A stretch of DNA of 64,000 bases from an uncultured Bacteroidales bacterium (GCA_910585445.1 CAJUEK010000001.1:3259-67258); one strand, 5' to 3'. Shown: positions 33,740 to 43,607, numbered from the stretch's first letter. A program made the numbers and translations. Notes: a model not told the origin generated them from the letters alone.

Positions 33740-35947
33740 ATGGTCAGAAATGTTATCAAGCGCGACGGCAGGGTCGTGGAATTCGACAAGCGTAAAATTG
33801 TTGATGCCATACTCAAGGCTATGGACGTCACAGAAGAGGGCGAAGACATCGTCCTTGCTGCGGAAATTGCATCGGCAATCTCCAAAATAAACGAGGACAG
33901 GATGAGCGTGGAGAACATCCAGGACCACGTTGAGATCGAACTCATGAACAGCCCGAGAAAAGAAGTCGCAAAGAAATACATAGCATACCGCAACCAGCGT
34001 AACCTTGCGAGAAAGGCTAAGTCACGCGAGATATTCCAGGAAATCATTGACGCGCAGGCAACGGAAATAACAAGGGAGAACGCCAACATGAATGCGGACA
34101 CACCTGCAGGCATGATGATGAAATTCGCCTCCGAGTCCACTAAATCATATGTTGACGAATGCATGCTCTCCGAAGACGTCAAGGACGCGGTAAAGGGAAA
34201 CTATATCCACATACACGACAAGGACTATTATCCGACCAAGAGCCTGACCTGCATACAGCACCCTCTCGACAAGATTCTCGAAGACGGGTTCTTCGCAGGA
34301 CATGGTGAGTCAAGGCCGGCAAAGCGCATCGAGACAGCAAGCATACTCGGATGCATCTCAATGGAGACGGTACAGAACGAGATGCACGGCGGCCAGGCAA
34401 TTCCCGCTTTCGACTTCTATATGGCCCCTTTTGTCAGAAGGTCATTCCAGGAAGAGCTTGACAAAATCGGGGAAATCAACGGAGAAGACTACAAGAGGCT
34501 CTACGATGCTCCGATAGACGATTACATCAAACGCGACCTGGTAGGAATACAGGGTGACGACAGGGTAATACAGCACGCGATAAACATGACCGTAAGCCGT
34601 GTCCACCAGTCAATGGAGGCATTCGTGCACAACATGAACTCTATACACTCGCGCGGAGGCAACCAGGTGGTATTCAGCTCAATAAACTACGGAACGGACA
34701 CTTCAGCCGAAGGACGATGCGTAATTCGTGAAATACTGAACACTACTTATGAGGGAGTCGGCAACGGCTCGACAGCCATATTCCCGATACAGATATGGAA
34801 GAAGAAGAGAGGCGTAAGCTACCTTCCGGAAGACAGGAACTACGACCTGTACAAATTCGCCTGCAAAGTGTCGGCGAGAAGATTCTTCCCTAATTTCCTC
34901 AACCTTGACGCTCCGTTCAACAAACATGAATTGTGGAGGGCGGATGACCCTAAGAGATACCAGCATGAGGTTGCCACTATGGGCTGCCGCACAAGGGTAT
35001 TCGAAAACAGGTTCGGGCCTAAGACGTCAATCGGACGCGGAAACCTTTCATTCACGACAATAAACATAGTGAAGCTGGCCATCGAGTGCATGGGAATCCA
35101 GAACCAGGAGGACAGGATACACGAATTTTTCACGAAACTCGACTGGGCTCTCGAAATTGCGGCAAAGCAGCTTAATGAAAGATTCAATTTCCAGAAGACT
35201 GCCCTCAAAAAACAGTTCCCTCTGCTCATGGGAGCGCTCTGGCTTGACAGTGACAAACTCTCTGACAATGACACCATTGAGGCAGTAATCAACCACGGAA
35301 CCCTCGGAATAGGTTTCATCGGACTTGCAGAGACCCTCATCGCCCTATGCGGCAAGCACCATGGAGAGTCTCAGGAGGCACAGGAGCTTGGCCTGAGGAT
35401 AGTGTCATTCATGAAGGACAAGGTCGGCGAGTTCTCCGAGAAGTACAGGCACAACTTCAGCGTGCTTGCAACTCCGGCAGAAGGCCTCTCTGGAAGATTC
35501 ACAAAGGGCGACAAAAAGAAATTCGGAGTGATTCCGGGCATTACCGACAAGGACTATTACACGAACTCCAACCATGTTCCGGTATATTATAAATGCACCC
35601 CGAAGCACAAGGCGGAAATCGAGGCGCCATACCATCCGCTTACCGGCGGCGGCCACATCTTCTATGTGGAGATCGACGGAGATGCCACTCATAACCCTGA
35701 GGCAATCATGACAATCGTGGACCTTATGGACAAATATGACATAGGTTACGGTTCAGTCAACCACAACAGGAACAGGTGCATAGACTGCGGATTCGAGAAT
35801 GCTGACGAGGGACTTTCCGTATGCCCTCACTGCGGAAGCAGCAAGATAGACAAGCTCCAGCGCATCACTGGCTACCTCGTGGGCACTACAGACAGGTGGA
35901 ACAGCGCCAAGCTGGCCGAGCTTAAAGACCGCGTGGTCCACAAATAG
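33740..35947 (+). CDS. nrdD: Anaerobic ribonucleoside-triphosphate reductase
   Basis: 735 residues, class III ribonucleotide reductase, oxygen-sensitive and used for anaerobic dNTP synthesis. Seen: N-terminal ATP-cone (VIKRDGRVVEFDKRKIVDAIL, residues 3-90), the ten-stranded barrel core, a C-terminal zinc site CIDC...CPHC (Cys 680, 683, 695, 698), and the glycyl-radical motif RITGYLVG with the radical Gly at about 711. Forms a pair with nrdG, whose ATG follows 6 bases after the stop. The upstream inverted repeats and hairpin leader may regulate both. Confidence 0.95.
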   Translation: MVRNVIKRDGRVVEFDKRKIVDAILKAMDVTEEGEDIVLAAEIASAISKINEDRMSVENIQDHVEIELMNSPRKEVAKKYIAYRNQRNLARKAKSREIFQEIIDAQATEITRENANMNADTPAGMMMKFASESTKSYVDECMLSEDVKDAVKGNYIHIHDKDYYPTKSLTCIQHPLDKILEDGFFAGHGESRPAKRIETASILGCISMETVQNEMHGGQAIPAFDFYMAPFVRRSFQEELDKIGEINGEDYKRLYDAPIDDYIKRDLVGIQGDDRVIQHAINMTVSRVHQSMEAFVHNMNSIHSRGGNQVVFSSINYGTDTSAEGRCVIREILNTTYEGVGNGSTAIFPIQIWKKKRGVSYLPEDRNYDLYKFACKVSARRFFPNFLNLDAPFNKHELWRADDPKRYQHEVATMGCRTRVFENRFGPKTSIGRGNLSFTTINIVKLAIECMGIQNQEDRIHEFFTKLDWALEIAAKQLNERFNFQKTALKKQFPLLMGALWLDSDKLSDNDTIEAVINHGTLGIGFIGLAETLIALCGKHHGESQEAQELGLRIVSFMKDKVGEFSEKYRHNFSVLATPAEGLSGRFTKGDKKKFGVIPGITDKDYYTNSNHVPVYYKCTPKHKAEIEAPYHPLTGGGHIFYVEIDGDATHNPEAIMTIVDLMDKYDIGYGSVNHNRNRCIDCGFENADEGLSVCPHCGSSKIDKLQRITGYLVGTTDRWNSAKLAELKDRVVHK

Positions 35948-35953
35948 CGGCAG

Positions 35954-36493
35954 ATGGACTGCAAGACAAGAGACAACAGCCTTTCCGGTATATCAGGAAT
36001 ACGCATTCTTGATATACTGGAAGAGACTATGGCTGACGGCCCCGGCCTGAGGACAGCCATATATTGTGCAGGTTGCGCACATCATTGCCCGGGATGCCAT
36101 AACCCGCAGTCATGGGACTTCACTGGAGGACGCATGGCCAGCATAGAGGAAATCCTGGACATAATAAAAGAAGACGAATTCTGCAATGTGACATTCTCAG
36201 GAGGAGACCCGCTCTATCAGGTGGAGGCCTTCACTGAGCTGGCGCGGCGCATCAAGGAAGAAACGGACAAGACCATCTGGTGCTACACCGGCTTCACTTA
36301 TGAGGAAATCATCGCAGACGCAAGACTCAGCATGATTCTTCCATATTTGGACGTCATTGTGGACGGTCCGTTCATAGAAGAGAAAAAAGACAAGGAGCTG
36401 CTTTTCAGGGGCAGCTCCAATCAAAGGATAATATATCTTAACGGAAAGCCTGACGACACGATACCTGGCACGGTACCGCTCATACAGGCCTAG
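35954..36493 (+). CDS. nrdG: Anaerobic ribonucleotide reductase-activating protein
   Basis: 179 residues, radical-SAM activase that generates the glycyl radical in NrdD. The cluster motif CX3CX2C is at Cys 41, 45 and 48 (GCAHHCPGCHN), with TFSGGDPLYQ following near 75 as the SAM-contacting GGD/E motif. Tail-to-tail with the epimerase gene, separated by 6 bases. Confidence 0.94.
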   Translation: MDCKTRDNSLSGISGIRILDILEETMADGPGLRTAIYCAGCAHHCPGCHNPQSWDFTGGRMASIEEILDIIKEDEFCNVTFSGGDPLYQVEAFTELARRIKEETDKTIWCYTGFTYEEIIADARLSMILPYLDVIVDGPFIEEKKDKELLFRGSSNQRIIYLNGKPDDTIPGTVPLIQA

Positions 36494-36499
36494 TGACCA

Positions 36500-37945
36500 T
36501 TACTTCCGCTTCAGCTGAGAATAGAAACGGTTATGCGGCCCTGCATTCTGGACACAAAAGTCCAGTCCGCAATCCTGGCACCATCCGCCTCCACACAGCA
36601 CATATTCCAAGGAAGCCTTGAAACGGTGTCCGTTTTCACATTCCCACTCGAAGATGGCTCCTGCCTGGCCGAGATTCTCTTCCGGCCCGATGAACTTGCC
36701 TCCGCGGAATTCCGCAGCAGCCCTGACTTCATCAAGAGTAAGTTCGACAACAGGCGTATCAACATTCCAGCCATGTTTCAGATTGAACGCTTCTCCCGTC
36801 TCCAGGGCCTTGTCAAGATTCTTTTCGAGATAAGGCGGACGCATCTGCTCCCATGAGCGGATGTTACGGTATGCCTCCATCGAGCCGTAATACGCGGCCA
36901 GCTTCTCATGATCGTCCTCAACCCAAGACTGCGTGCCCATGCCTTTTTCAAAAGCATAGCGCTTCATGAAAAGCTTTATGGCAAAGGCCGGTGCAAGGCA
37001 GGCAAGCGAATAGAACCATGGAAGCCCCTTCTTCATGTCTGCAAAATATTTGTCAACCGGGACATTGGCCCTGAAGTGAAGGTGCTTTTCAAGCTCGTCA
37101 GCATCCATATACCACATTCCATGGAAATTGCGTGTCGCAAACCACTGCGGCTCGAACACTTTCTCAGGAGACGGCAGTCCAAGCGCACCGAGCATGCGGT
37201 GAAGGAACTCATAGTTGGTCATACGGTACTCCTCTCCGCTGCTTATGTTATAGAATTTGTTCCAGAAGTCGTCAGCAACCCAGTCTTCACAGACATTTGC
37301 GAGAAGACGTCCGGAATCTTCTATTGTCGCCCACTCGAGCACTCCTGCCATAGGCACGTGGAATGCTGTCGGATTGACGACTTTGAGGATTCCCGGATAC
37401 AGGATTCCCGTCTGCCTGAGAGACACCCATTTCTTTATGCCGGAATCGACAATAATCTTTTCCGCCTTACATTTGGACACAGAATACATGTCATAGCGGC
37501 TTGCGCATACAGGATCTCCGGCACGTCCCCAGTGCTCGGGAACGCTCCTGTCTCCATACTGGGCAATCGAACCGATATACACCACCTTTATATTGTCGGC
37601 ATCAGGCTGTGCAAGGACAGCCTTTGCAATATGCTCGGCAGCCGAGACATTCACTTTCAGAGTCTTTTCCGGATAATAGTCAGCGGCCGGGGAAACCATT
37701 CCTCCCACATGAAGCACATAATCAGCTCCCGTTACACCCCTGAGCACATCTTCATAAGAAGTCAAATCTCCCCAGATTATCGTAACGGAAGGGTCATTCT
37801 CATATTTCTTCAGCAGTTTCCGGTTTTTCTTTCCCGAGCGGGCCAAAAGTCTTATGTCAAACTTGTTCTTTTTGTAGAGTTCCTGGAAACCGGCCCATCC
37901 CATATTGCCGGTACCTCCTGTCAAAAATATTGTCTTCTTTTTCAT
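36500..37945 (-). CDS. NAD-dependent epimerase/dehydratase with C-terminal zinc-ribbon-like tail
   Basis: 481 residues. The first 330 are an extended short-chain dehydrogenase: NAD motif LTGGTGNMGWAG at 8-19, WGDLTSYEDVL, and the catalytic pair in YSVSK near 160. A long helical middle follows. The last 46 residues hold CENGH, then C-GGG-WCQDC and another Cys (436, 451, 456, 459, 464), which resembles a treble-clef or zinc-ribbon. Such a tail on an SDR enzyme is unusual. The substrate (a nucleotide sugar or other hydroxy compound) cannot be told. Single gene between nrdG and the envC-like gene. Confidence 0.78.
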   Translation of the reverse strand: MKKKTIFLTGGTGNMGWAGFQELYKKNKFDIRLLARSGKKNRKLLKKYENDPSVTIIWGDLTSYEDVLRGVTGADYVLHVGGMVSPAADYYPEKTLKVNVSAAEHIAKAVLAQPDADNIKVVYIGSIAQYGDRSVPEHWGRAGDPVCASRYDMYSVSKCKAEKIIVDSGIKKWVSLRQTGILYPGILKVVNPTAFHVPMAGVLEWATIEDSGRLLANVCEDWVADDFWNKFYNISSGEEYRMTNYEFLHRMLGALGLPSPEKVFEPQWFATRNFHGMWYMDADELEKHLHFRANVPVDKYFADMKKGLPWFYSLACLAPAFAIKLFMKRYAFEKGMGTQSWVEDDHEKLAAYYGSMEAYRNIRSWEQMRPPYLEKNLDKALETGEAFNLKHGWNVDTPVVELTLDEVRAAAEFRGGKFIGPEENLGQAGAIFEWECENGHRFKASLEYVLCGGGWCQDCGLDFCVQNAGPHNRFYSQLKRK

Positions 37946-37969
37946 ATCATCAAAATTTATGGCCGCATT

Positions 37970-39163
37970 CTATCTGAGCCAATGCTCCGGATTCTGCGGC
38001 ACGGTATCTTTCCAAAGTTCAAAATGCAGCTGTGTCTGCCCCATTATGGTATCGACAGTGCCGAGAGCCTGTCCGGTAATTACCTTGTCACCTACCTTTA
38101 CATCAACGGTGGCGAGCTTGCAATAAAAAGTAAAATAATTCTTTCCGTGCTGCACAAGGACACATTTGTTGTATCCCGGCATGACGAAGACCTGCTTCAC
38201 AGTTCCGCCAAACACGGCCTTTGCGCGCGTTCCGCTTGAGACGGCCATATCTATACCATTGTTCGCCGGCAATTCAAGATTCTTGAAGACAGGATGATAC
38301 TGCTTGCCGAACCTGGACACTACCGGCCCGTCAACAGGTCTCGGAAGCTTGCCCTTATTCTTGAAGAAATCTTTTGAAAGACTTATTTCCGCAGCGTCAT
38401 CAGGCTTTGTCCCGTCCGGTTTTTTCTTGGCCTTGACTGCTTCGGCAATAATCCTCTGGATTTCACGGTTAAGGGCATCCACTTCCTTCTTCTTGGAAGA
38501 AAGCTGCTTCTCATATTTTCTGCGGTCCTTTTTCAGCTGGCGCACGACTTCATCACACCGCGCTTCATCCTTGCCAAGCTTATCGAGTTCACGCACACGC
38601 TCAGCACGGACTTTCTCAGCATCTTTTTTCAGAAGAGCAAGCTGTTCTTTCTCGTTTTCAAGCTCAACCTTTGCCGCGCGTATCTTCTTGGCCTCGTTTT
38701 TCATTTCGGAAGAAAGGTTTTTGAAATATCCGAAACGGCGATATGCCTGCGTAAGGTCATTGCTTGCAAGCATATACATATACCAGACGCGTGAATCGCG
38801 GTTACGGTATGCGCTCATTACCAGACGGGAATAATGCCCGGTAAGAGTGTCCACACGCGCCTGCATCCTGTTTATGCCGCGCTGTTTCAGGTAAATCTTG
38901 TCCGAATACTCACGAATCTGCCTGTCGCTTTCCGCCACAAGAGCCTTTCTGTTGGAAATGTTCTTCCGTATCAGTTCCAGGTCAGAAAGCATTGAGCTGC
39001 TCTTGGAGGCATTGGACGCTATCTGGGCATCCAGAATCGCAATCTCGCGTTCCAGGCGGGCCTTTTTCTCCTCATGCTGCCTTGTATCCTGGGCTGAAGC
39101 TGCAAAACAGACTCCTATCGTCAAGGTGACAACTGCAAAGGTTTTCAACAATAGCTGCTTCAT
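37970..39163 (-). CDS. Murein hydrolase activator EnvC-like protein (LytM domain)
   Basis: 397 residues: signal peptide (to about AASAQ, residue 24), a long coiled coil of about 220 residues, and a C-terminal M23/LytM domain (about 285-395). The zinc ligands are degenerate: the usual HxGxD becomes NNGIDMAV, and the final HxH becomes QLHFEL. So it is probably not an active endopeptidase but an EnvC-type activator of cell-wall amidases in division. It starts 4 bases after the TPR gene, with which it forms an operon. Confidence 0.85.
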   Translation of the reverse strand: MKQLLLKTFAVVTLTIGVCFAASAQDTRQHEEKKARLEREIAILDAQIASNASKSSSMLSDLELIRKNISNRKALVAESDRQIREYSDKIYLKQRGINRMQARVDTLTGHYSRLVMSAYRNRDSRVWYMYMLASNDLTQAYRRFGYFKNLSSEMKNEAKKIRAAKVELENEKEQLALLKKDAEKVRAERVRELDKLGKDEARCDEVVRQLKKDRRKYEKQLSSKKKEVDALNREIQRIIAEAVKAKKKPDGTKPDDAAEISLSKDFFKNKGKLPRPVDGPVVSRFGKQYHPVFKNLELPANNGIDMAVSSGTRAKAVFGGTVKQVFVMPGYNKCVLVQHGKNYFTFYCKLATVDVKVGDKVITGQALGTVDTIMGQTQLHFELWKDTVPQNPEHWLR

Positions 39164-39167
39164 CCCG

Positions 39168-40877
39168 TCACTCTTTTATGGCTTCCTTCCGTATTCTGAC
39201 CCTGTCTTCCAAATCAGGTATCTTTCCTCCGTTCTTCTGGAGGGCCATATTCCAATACACGAACGCAAGGTCATATTCCTTCAAAGCATAGAGCACCTCC
39301 GCATAATGGTCCATTATGACCGCGCTGTCCTTCCCGCCGTACAGCATCGCATGCTTGAAGAACGGCTTGGCCTCAAGAGCCTTGCCCTGAAGATAAAGAA
39401 TCCAGCCAAACGTATCAAGATAAGTGGCATTGTCCGGCTCAGCCTCTATGGTCTTCTTGCTCATGGTATAGGCTTTCTTCAGTTTCTTGCCCTCCACGCT
39501 AAGATAATAGGCATAATTGTTCAGCACATATACATAGTCGGGATTAATCTTGAGAGCCTTGTCATATGACTTGTATGCTTTTGGGGCATCACCCATCTCA
39601 TGATATGCATCACCCATCGTTGACCATGCCCTCAATGTCCTGGCGCTGTCCTTCGGGAAAGTCCCTATAACTTCCCTGCATGCCTCTACAACCTTGTCAA
39701 ACCTCTCCAGATTATAGTCTCCGACACTTGCCATCTCAATAAATGCCGGTTCATCCGGAAAGCGCCTGAAAGCTTTGCGGCCCTCTGATGATAGCTCATC
39801 CCATTTCTGCGCATACATGAGAAATTCTATGAAATTGGCTCTGGCAGTAAGGCTTTCCGGGTACAGGTCCGCGCTTTTGCGGAAAGTTCCCTCAGCAATG
39901 TCATGCCTTCCGGTCGAATAATAATAGAAGCCGGCAGTCTGGAGCATAGTGCTGTCCACCGGATGGGCCTCAAGAGCCTTCACAAACACGGTGTCAAGCT
40001 GCGGCCTGAAAGTATTCAGGAATTTCGGCTCGGTCCTCTGCACGATTGCCATCATATATTCAGTCTTGGCAGGGACAGGGCTTCCGGGGTCGGAGACGAA
40101 TTTGTAAAGAATCGGGAAGTATGCATCATAGCGGCGCGTCATCCGAAGCGCCTCAGCCTTCCCGAGCATTGCCGGAATATAGTCCGGAGCTATGTCAAGG
40201 GCTTCATCATAATAAGCTATGGCTGTCGTGTCATTGTACATGGACATCTGATAATCAGCCAAAGTTGACAGGACATATGGCGAAGAGTACTCTTTGTTAT
40301 ACTCTTCAAGAGACTGGAACGCTTCTTCCTGCCGGCCCATTACACGCAGGAGATTGAACCTATAGACAGCAATTGATTCTGTCATGCCGAATACGGTCTT
40401 TATCTCATCCAGGGTCTCAAGCGCCTTGTCATATTCTTTCTGGGCTGAATAAAGTTCGGTGAGGTCAAAGTAAAGCTCGCTCTTCTTAGGAAAGTCCTCA
40501 AGGAGCTTTTCATATATCCCAATGGCAAGTTCCTGGCGGGCAGTCACGGCATACAGGCCGGCAAGCCTGTGACGGTACCAGAAATTATCTCCGTCCAATC
40601 TGACAGCCTCCCTCAGATACTCCTCTGCAAGTTCCTTCTCTCCCCTTGCAAATGATATTTGCGCAAGATAATACCATGCGGCATCATTCGTCTTGTCTTC
40701 TTCAATGATTCTCCTCAGGATAGTCTCCGCTCCCTTTATGTCGTTGCCGTCATACTTTTCCACCGCATCCACGAGCATGTTCCCAAGCCTGGCATCACTT
40801 CCTGACTGGGCGATGGCATGCCCTGCAATCCTGGAGAGCAATAAAACCGACAGCAATATTTTCAAAAAAATCTTCAT
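39168..40877 (-). CDS. Periplasmic or lipid-surface TPR repeat protein
   Basis: 569 residues. Signal peptide ending near GHAIAQ, then many tetratricopeptide repeats over the whole length (for example DAAWYYLAQISFARGEKELAEEYLREAVRLD, and near 450 WSTMGDAYHEMGDAPKAYKSYDKALKINP). TPR arrays mediate protein assembly. The gene is coupled to the envC-like gene, suggesting a cell-envelope scaffold. Its function is not known. No enzymatic motif is seen. Confidence 0.82.
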   Translation of the reverse strand: MKIFLKILLSVLLLSRIAGHAIAQSGSDARLGNMLVDAVEKYDGNDIKGAETILRRIIEEDKTNDAAWYYLAQISFARGEKELAEEYLREAVRLDGDNFWYRHRLAGLYAVTARQELAIGIYEKLLEDFPKKSELYFDLTELYSAQKEYDKALETLDEIKTVFGMTESIAVYRFNLLRVMGRQEEAFQSLEEYNKEYSSPYVLSTLADYQMSMYNDTTAIAYYDEALDIAPDYIPAMLGKAEALRMTRRYDAYFPILYKFVSDPGSPVPAKTEYMMAIVQRTEPKFLNTFRPQLDTVFVKALEAHPVDSTMLQTAGFYYYSTGRHDIAEGTFRKSADLYPESLTARANFIEFLMYAQKWDELSSEGRKAFRRFPDEPAFIEMASVGDYNLERFDKVVEACREVIGTFPKDSARTLRAWSTMGDAYHEMGDAPKAYKSYDKALKINPDYVYVLNNYAYYLSVEGKKLKKAYTMSKKTIEAEPDNATYLDTFGWILYLQGKALEAKPFFKHAMLYGGKDSAVIMDHYAEVLYALKEYDLAFVYWNMALQKNGGKIPDLEDRVRIRKEAIKE

Positions 40878-40919
40878 AGTCTCATTAATGATAAAAATGC
40901 ATTACGGGCATTAAACTTA

Positions 40920-40927
40920 CAAAAATA
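40920..40927 (-). promoter_or_regulatory. Promoter -7 box for the TPR/envC operon
   Basis: Minus-strand TATTTTTG, about 43 nt before the TPR start. The -33 box is unclear. Confidence 0.4.
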
Positions 40928-41056
40928 ACACTCAAATTCGGGAAAAATGCATAAGTTTGGAAAAAATCTGCCGATGATGCAACTATTATGGTCCGGATTG
41001 CATCTATTTCGGCGCAAGAAAAACAATTGCCTTTTCTGGACCCAATTTGATGAATT

Positions 41057-41599
41057 TTGGCGGAAGCATTTGATTTACAACTCATCCACTCCTGCATAAA
41101 CGGAGACAGGGGGTCCCAGAAGGCCTTATATGACCGTCTGGCGCCCCGCATGTTCCCATTATGCATGAGATATGCCGGCGACAGAGCTGTTGCGGAGGAC
41201 ATGCTTCAAGACGGATTCATAACATTGTTTACCAGGCTTGACAGCTATAAGGGGGAAGGTTCTTTCGAAGGATGGGCGCGCAGGATATTCGTGACTACGG
41301 CGCTGATGAGCCTGAGAAAGAAAGATGCCTTGAAAATGAGCGAGGAAATCGACTCGGCGCGCGGAATGAAAGCGGAAACGATGTCCCAGACCCAGGCGCT
41401 CAACTATAAGGAACTGATGGAACTCGTGATGGAGCTTCCTCCGGGATTCAGGACGGTGTTCAACATGTACGCCATTGAAGGATTCTCCCACAAGGAAATC
41501 GGCGACATGCTCGGAATCAGTGAAACAACGTCAAGGACGCAGCTAAGCCGGGCCAGGACATGGCTGCAGAATAAAATTAAAGAAAGAGAAAATGTTTGA
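41057..41599 (+). CDS. ECF-type RNA polymerase sigma factor (partner of a barrel anti-sigma)
   Basis: 180 residues. Region 2: DRGSQKALYDRLAPRMFPLCMRYAGDRAVAEDMLQDGFITLFTRLDSYKGEGSFEGWARRIFVTTALMSLR. Region 4: LPPGFRTVFNMYAIEGFSHKEIGDMLGISETTSRTQLSRARTWLQ. No ATG gives a full-length protein: an in-frame stop lies at 41051-41053, so translation must start at TTG 41057 (or ATT 41054). Its last 8 bases overlap the next gene, which encodes its probable anti-sigma factor. Confidence 0.9.
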   Translation: MAEAFDLQLIHSCINGDRGSQKALYDRLAPRMFPLCMRYAGDRAVAEDMLQDGFITLFTRLDSYKGEGSFEGWARRIFVTTALMSLRKKDALKMSEEIDSARGMKAETMSQTQALNYKELMELVMELPPGFRTVFNMYAIEGFSHKEIGDMLGISETTSRTQLSRARTWLQNKIKERENV

Positions 41600-42848
41600 G
41601 GACAGTCATAATACGGATTTTGACCTTCTGATGAAGTCCATTCTTGAAAGCGGACAGGAAGATGTTCCTGAGCGCGTTTGGGAGGGCATCTCGGAAGAGC
41701 TCGACAGTCTTGCACGACGCAAGAAGGCCGCACTGTGGTGGCGAAGGGCCGCCATCGGTTCAGCGGCTGCAGCGGTTGTGGCTGTCGGGATGTTCCTCGG
41801 TTTCAACGGGACCCATATGCAGCAGGATGACAGCAATATGATAGCTGTCGTTCCGCCGGTTCAGGAAAGTGACGGCAACATGACTTTGGCCAACGCAGAA
41901 GAGTTGCCTGCGGAACATATGGAAGTGAGGAGCAGTTTTGTACCGCGTTCTGCCGCAGAATTTGAAACGGCCATTGATGAAGCTGCCGCAGATGCAGTGC
42001 AGGAGAAGCAAGAGCAGGACAAGCCAAAACAGGATAATACGGAAAAACCCGGTCCGGCAGAAATGAAGAAAGCCGATGAGGGAAGAGGCCGGAATCAGGA
42101 AACGGCCAAAGATCAAAGTCCGCAAGGCAGCATGACACTGGAAGACAATTGGAAAGAGACTCCGGAAGACGGTGATTTCAAGGCAGAAAATTCACGCGCA
42201 TCTGTCGTCATATCCGGAATCACTGGAACGAACAGCACCCGCAGCAAGGCAAGGCACAATCTGATGAAACGCCCTACCGTACCTTCCACAAAGCCAAGGA
42301 CAGGCATTACGGAAACCAGCACGAACACTACATACGGTATCCCGGTATCGTTCGGAGCGGGAGTGAAGGTTGACATTACGGAAAGATGGGCTGTCGGAGC
42401 GGGACTTAACTATACCCTGCTTACAAGGAAATTCTACGGGACATATACCAAGGCCACTGACGACGGCATAATCGAGATTTCACAGTCATCTGACATAAGG
42501 AATGTCCAGCATTATGTCGGAATTCCGGTAAACGCTTATTTCAACATCCTGAACAACAGGCATGTGAACTTCTATGCCTATGCCGGAGGAACCGCAGAAA
42601 AATGCATTTCTGACAGATATGAGGTGCTGAACGTAAACGGCTCTCCTATAATCCACAAGGAGAAAGCCAAGGGTGTCCAGCTTTCGGCAAACGTCGGAAT
42701 AGGAGTGGAATTCATGCTCGGGAAATATGTCGGGCTGTATGTTGACCCAAGTCTCAGATATTATTTCGACAACGGGCAGCCTAAGAGCATAAGGACGGCC
42801 CAGCCTCTGATGCTCGGATTCGAGATGGGCATAAGGGCCCGCCTTTAG
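41592..42848 (+). CDS. Probable dual-membrane-spanning anti-sigma factor with outer-membrane beta-barrel
   Basis: 418 residues in four parts: a short cytosolic N-terminus (1-50, FDLLMKSILESGQEDVPERVWEGISEEL), one inner-membrane helix (about 53-71), a disordered Glu/Lys/Gln/Pro-rich linker (about 75-250), and a C-terminal outer-membrane beta-barrel (about 260-418, porin-like strands ending MLGFEMGIRARL). This matches the Dma family described in Bacteroides thetaiotaomicron, in which one protein crosses both membranes and holds a sigma factor. It overlaps the sigma gene by 8 bases, so the two are co-translated. The signal sensed is unknown. Confidence 0.75.
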   Translation: MFEDSHNTDFDLLMKSILESGQEDVPERVWEGISEELDSLARRKKAALWWRRAAIGSAAAAVVAVGMFLGFNGTHMQQDDSNMIAVVPPVQESDGNMTLANAEELPAEHMEVRSSFVPRSAAEFETAIDEAAADAVQEKQEQDKPKQDNTEKPGPAEMKKADEGRGRNQETAKDQSPQGSMTLEDNWKETPEDGDFKAENSRASVVISGITGTNSTRSKARHNLMKRPTVPSTKPRTGITETSTNTTYGIPVSFGAGVKVDITERWAVGAGLNYTLLTRKFYGTYTKATDDGIIEISQSSDIRNVQHYVGIPVNAYFNILNNRHVNFYAYAGGTAEKCISDRYEVLNVNGSPIIHKEKAKGVQLSANVGIGVEFMLGKYVGLYVDPSLRYYFDNGQPKSIRTAQPLMLGFEMGIRARL

Positions 42849-42851
42849 AAA

Positions 42852-43607
42852 TCAGCGGCGCCCTTCGATTATATTCCTTGCAAGAGTATTTGCGCATACG
42901 AAGTCACGGAGTTCCGTACAATCGGTCTCAAGAATGGTATGCCTGTCCCCCTGCCAAAGCATCGAGCCTTTGGAAATGAAGCCAATCTTGTCTCCTATTT
43001 CCAGAATGGAGTTCATGTCATGTGTATTCACGACCGTTGTCATGTTGAATTCTTTGGTCAGGTCGCTTATCAGACGGTCAATGAGAATCGAGGTGTAAGG
43101 GTCAAGGCCTGAATTTGGCTCATCACAGAACAGATAAGACGGGTTTAGGGCTATGGCACGGGCGATTCCTACCCTTTTCTGCATACCTCCACTCAGCTCA
43201 TTCGGATACTTGTTGTCAGAACCGGTCACATGCACCTTCTCAAGGTAATATCTTGCACGTTCCTTTTTATAGGCATCAGACCAGTCCGTGAAAAATTCCA
43301 TCGGAAACATTACATTCTCCAAAACCGTAGCAAAGTCAAACAATGCGCTTCCCTGGAAGAGAATGCCGATATTCTGGCGCAACTCTTTCTTTTCCTTATA
43401 TGACATCTTTGACAGCTTCCTGTCACCATAGCATATCTCGCCGCTGTCAGGTTCAAGAAGCCCTATCAGGTTTTTCAGCAGGACAGTCTTGCCGGAACCG
43501 CTCGCCCCGATTATCATATTGCATTTCCCGGCTTCATATTCGACACTGATATCTTTCAATACAGGTGTCCCGTCAAAACTTTTGTACAGGTGTTCAACTT
43601 TTATCAT
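42852..43607 (-). CDS. ABC transporter ATPase, MlaF-like (lipid transport)
   Basis: 251 residues. Walker A GASGSGKTVLLKNL near 32-45, Q-loop LFQGSALFD, signature LSGGMQKRVGIARAI and Walker B YLFCDEPNSGLDP. The wording GSALFD and EPNSGLDP is characteristic of the MlaF/Ttg2A group that moves phospholipids between membranes. Pairs with the MlaE-like permease 11 bases upstream. The substrate-binding MlaD partner is not next to them. Confidence 0.88.
   Translation of the reverse strand: MIKVEHLYKSFDGTPVLKDISVEYEAGKCNMIIGASGSGKTVLLKNLIGLLEPDSGEICYGDRKLSKMSYKEKKELRQNIGILFQGSALFDFATVLENVMFPMEFFTDWSDAYKKERARYYLEKVHVTGSDNKYPNELSGGMQKRVGIARAIALNPSYLFCDEPNSGLDPYTSILIDRLISDLTKEFNMTTVVNTHDMNSILEIGDKIGFISKGSMLWQGDRHTILETDCTELRDFVCANTLARNIIEGRR

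Noticed and set aside
36908..38239. A 443-residue plus-strand open frame antisense to the epimerase and envC-like genes
   Set aside because: Long, but it covers two well-supported genes and their junction and has no recognisable motifs.
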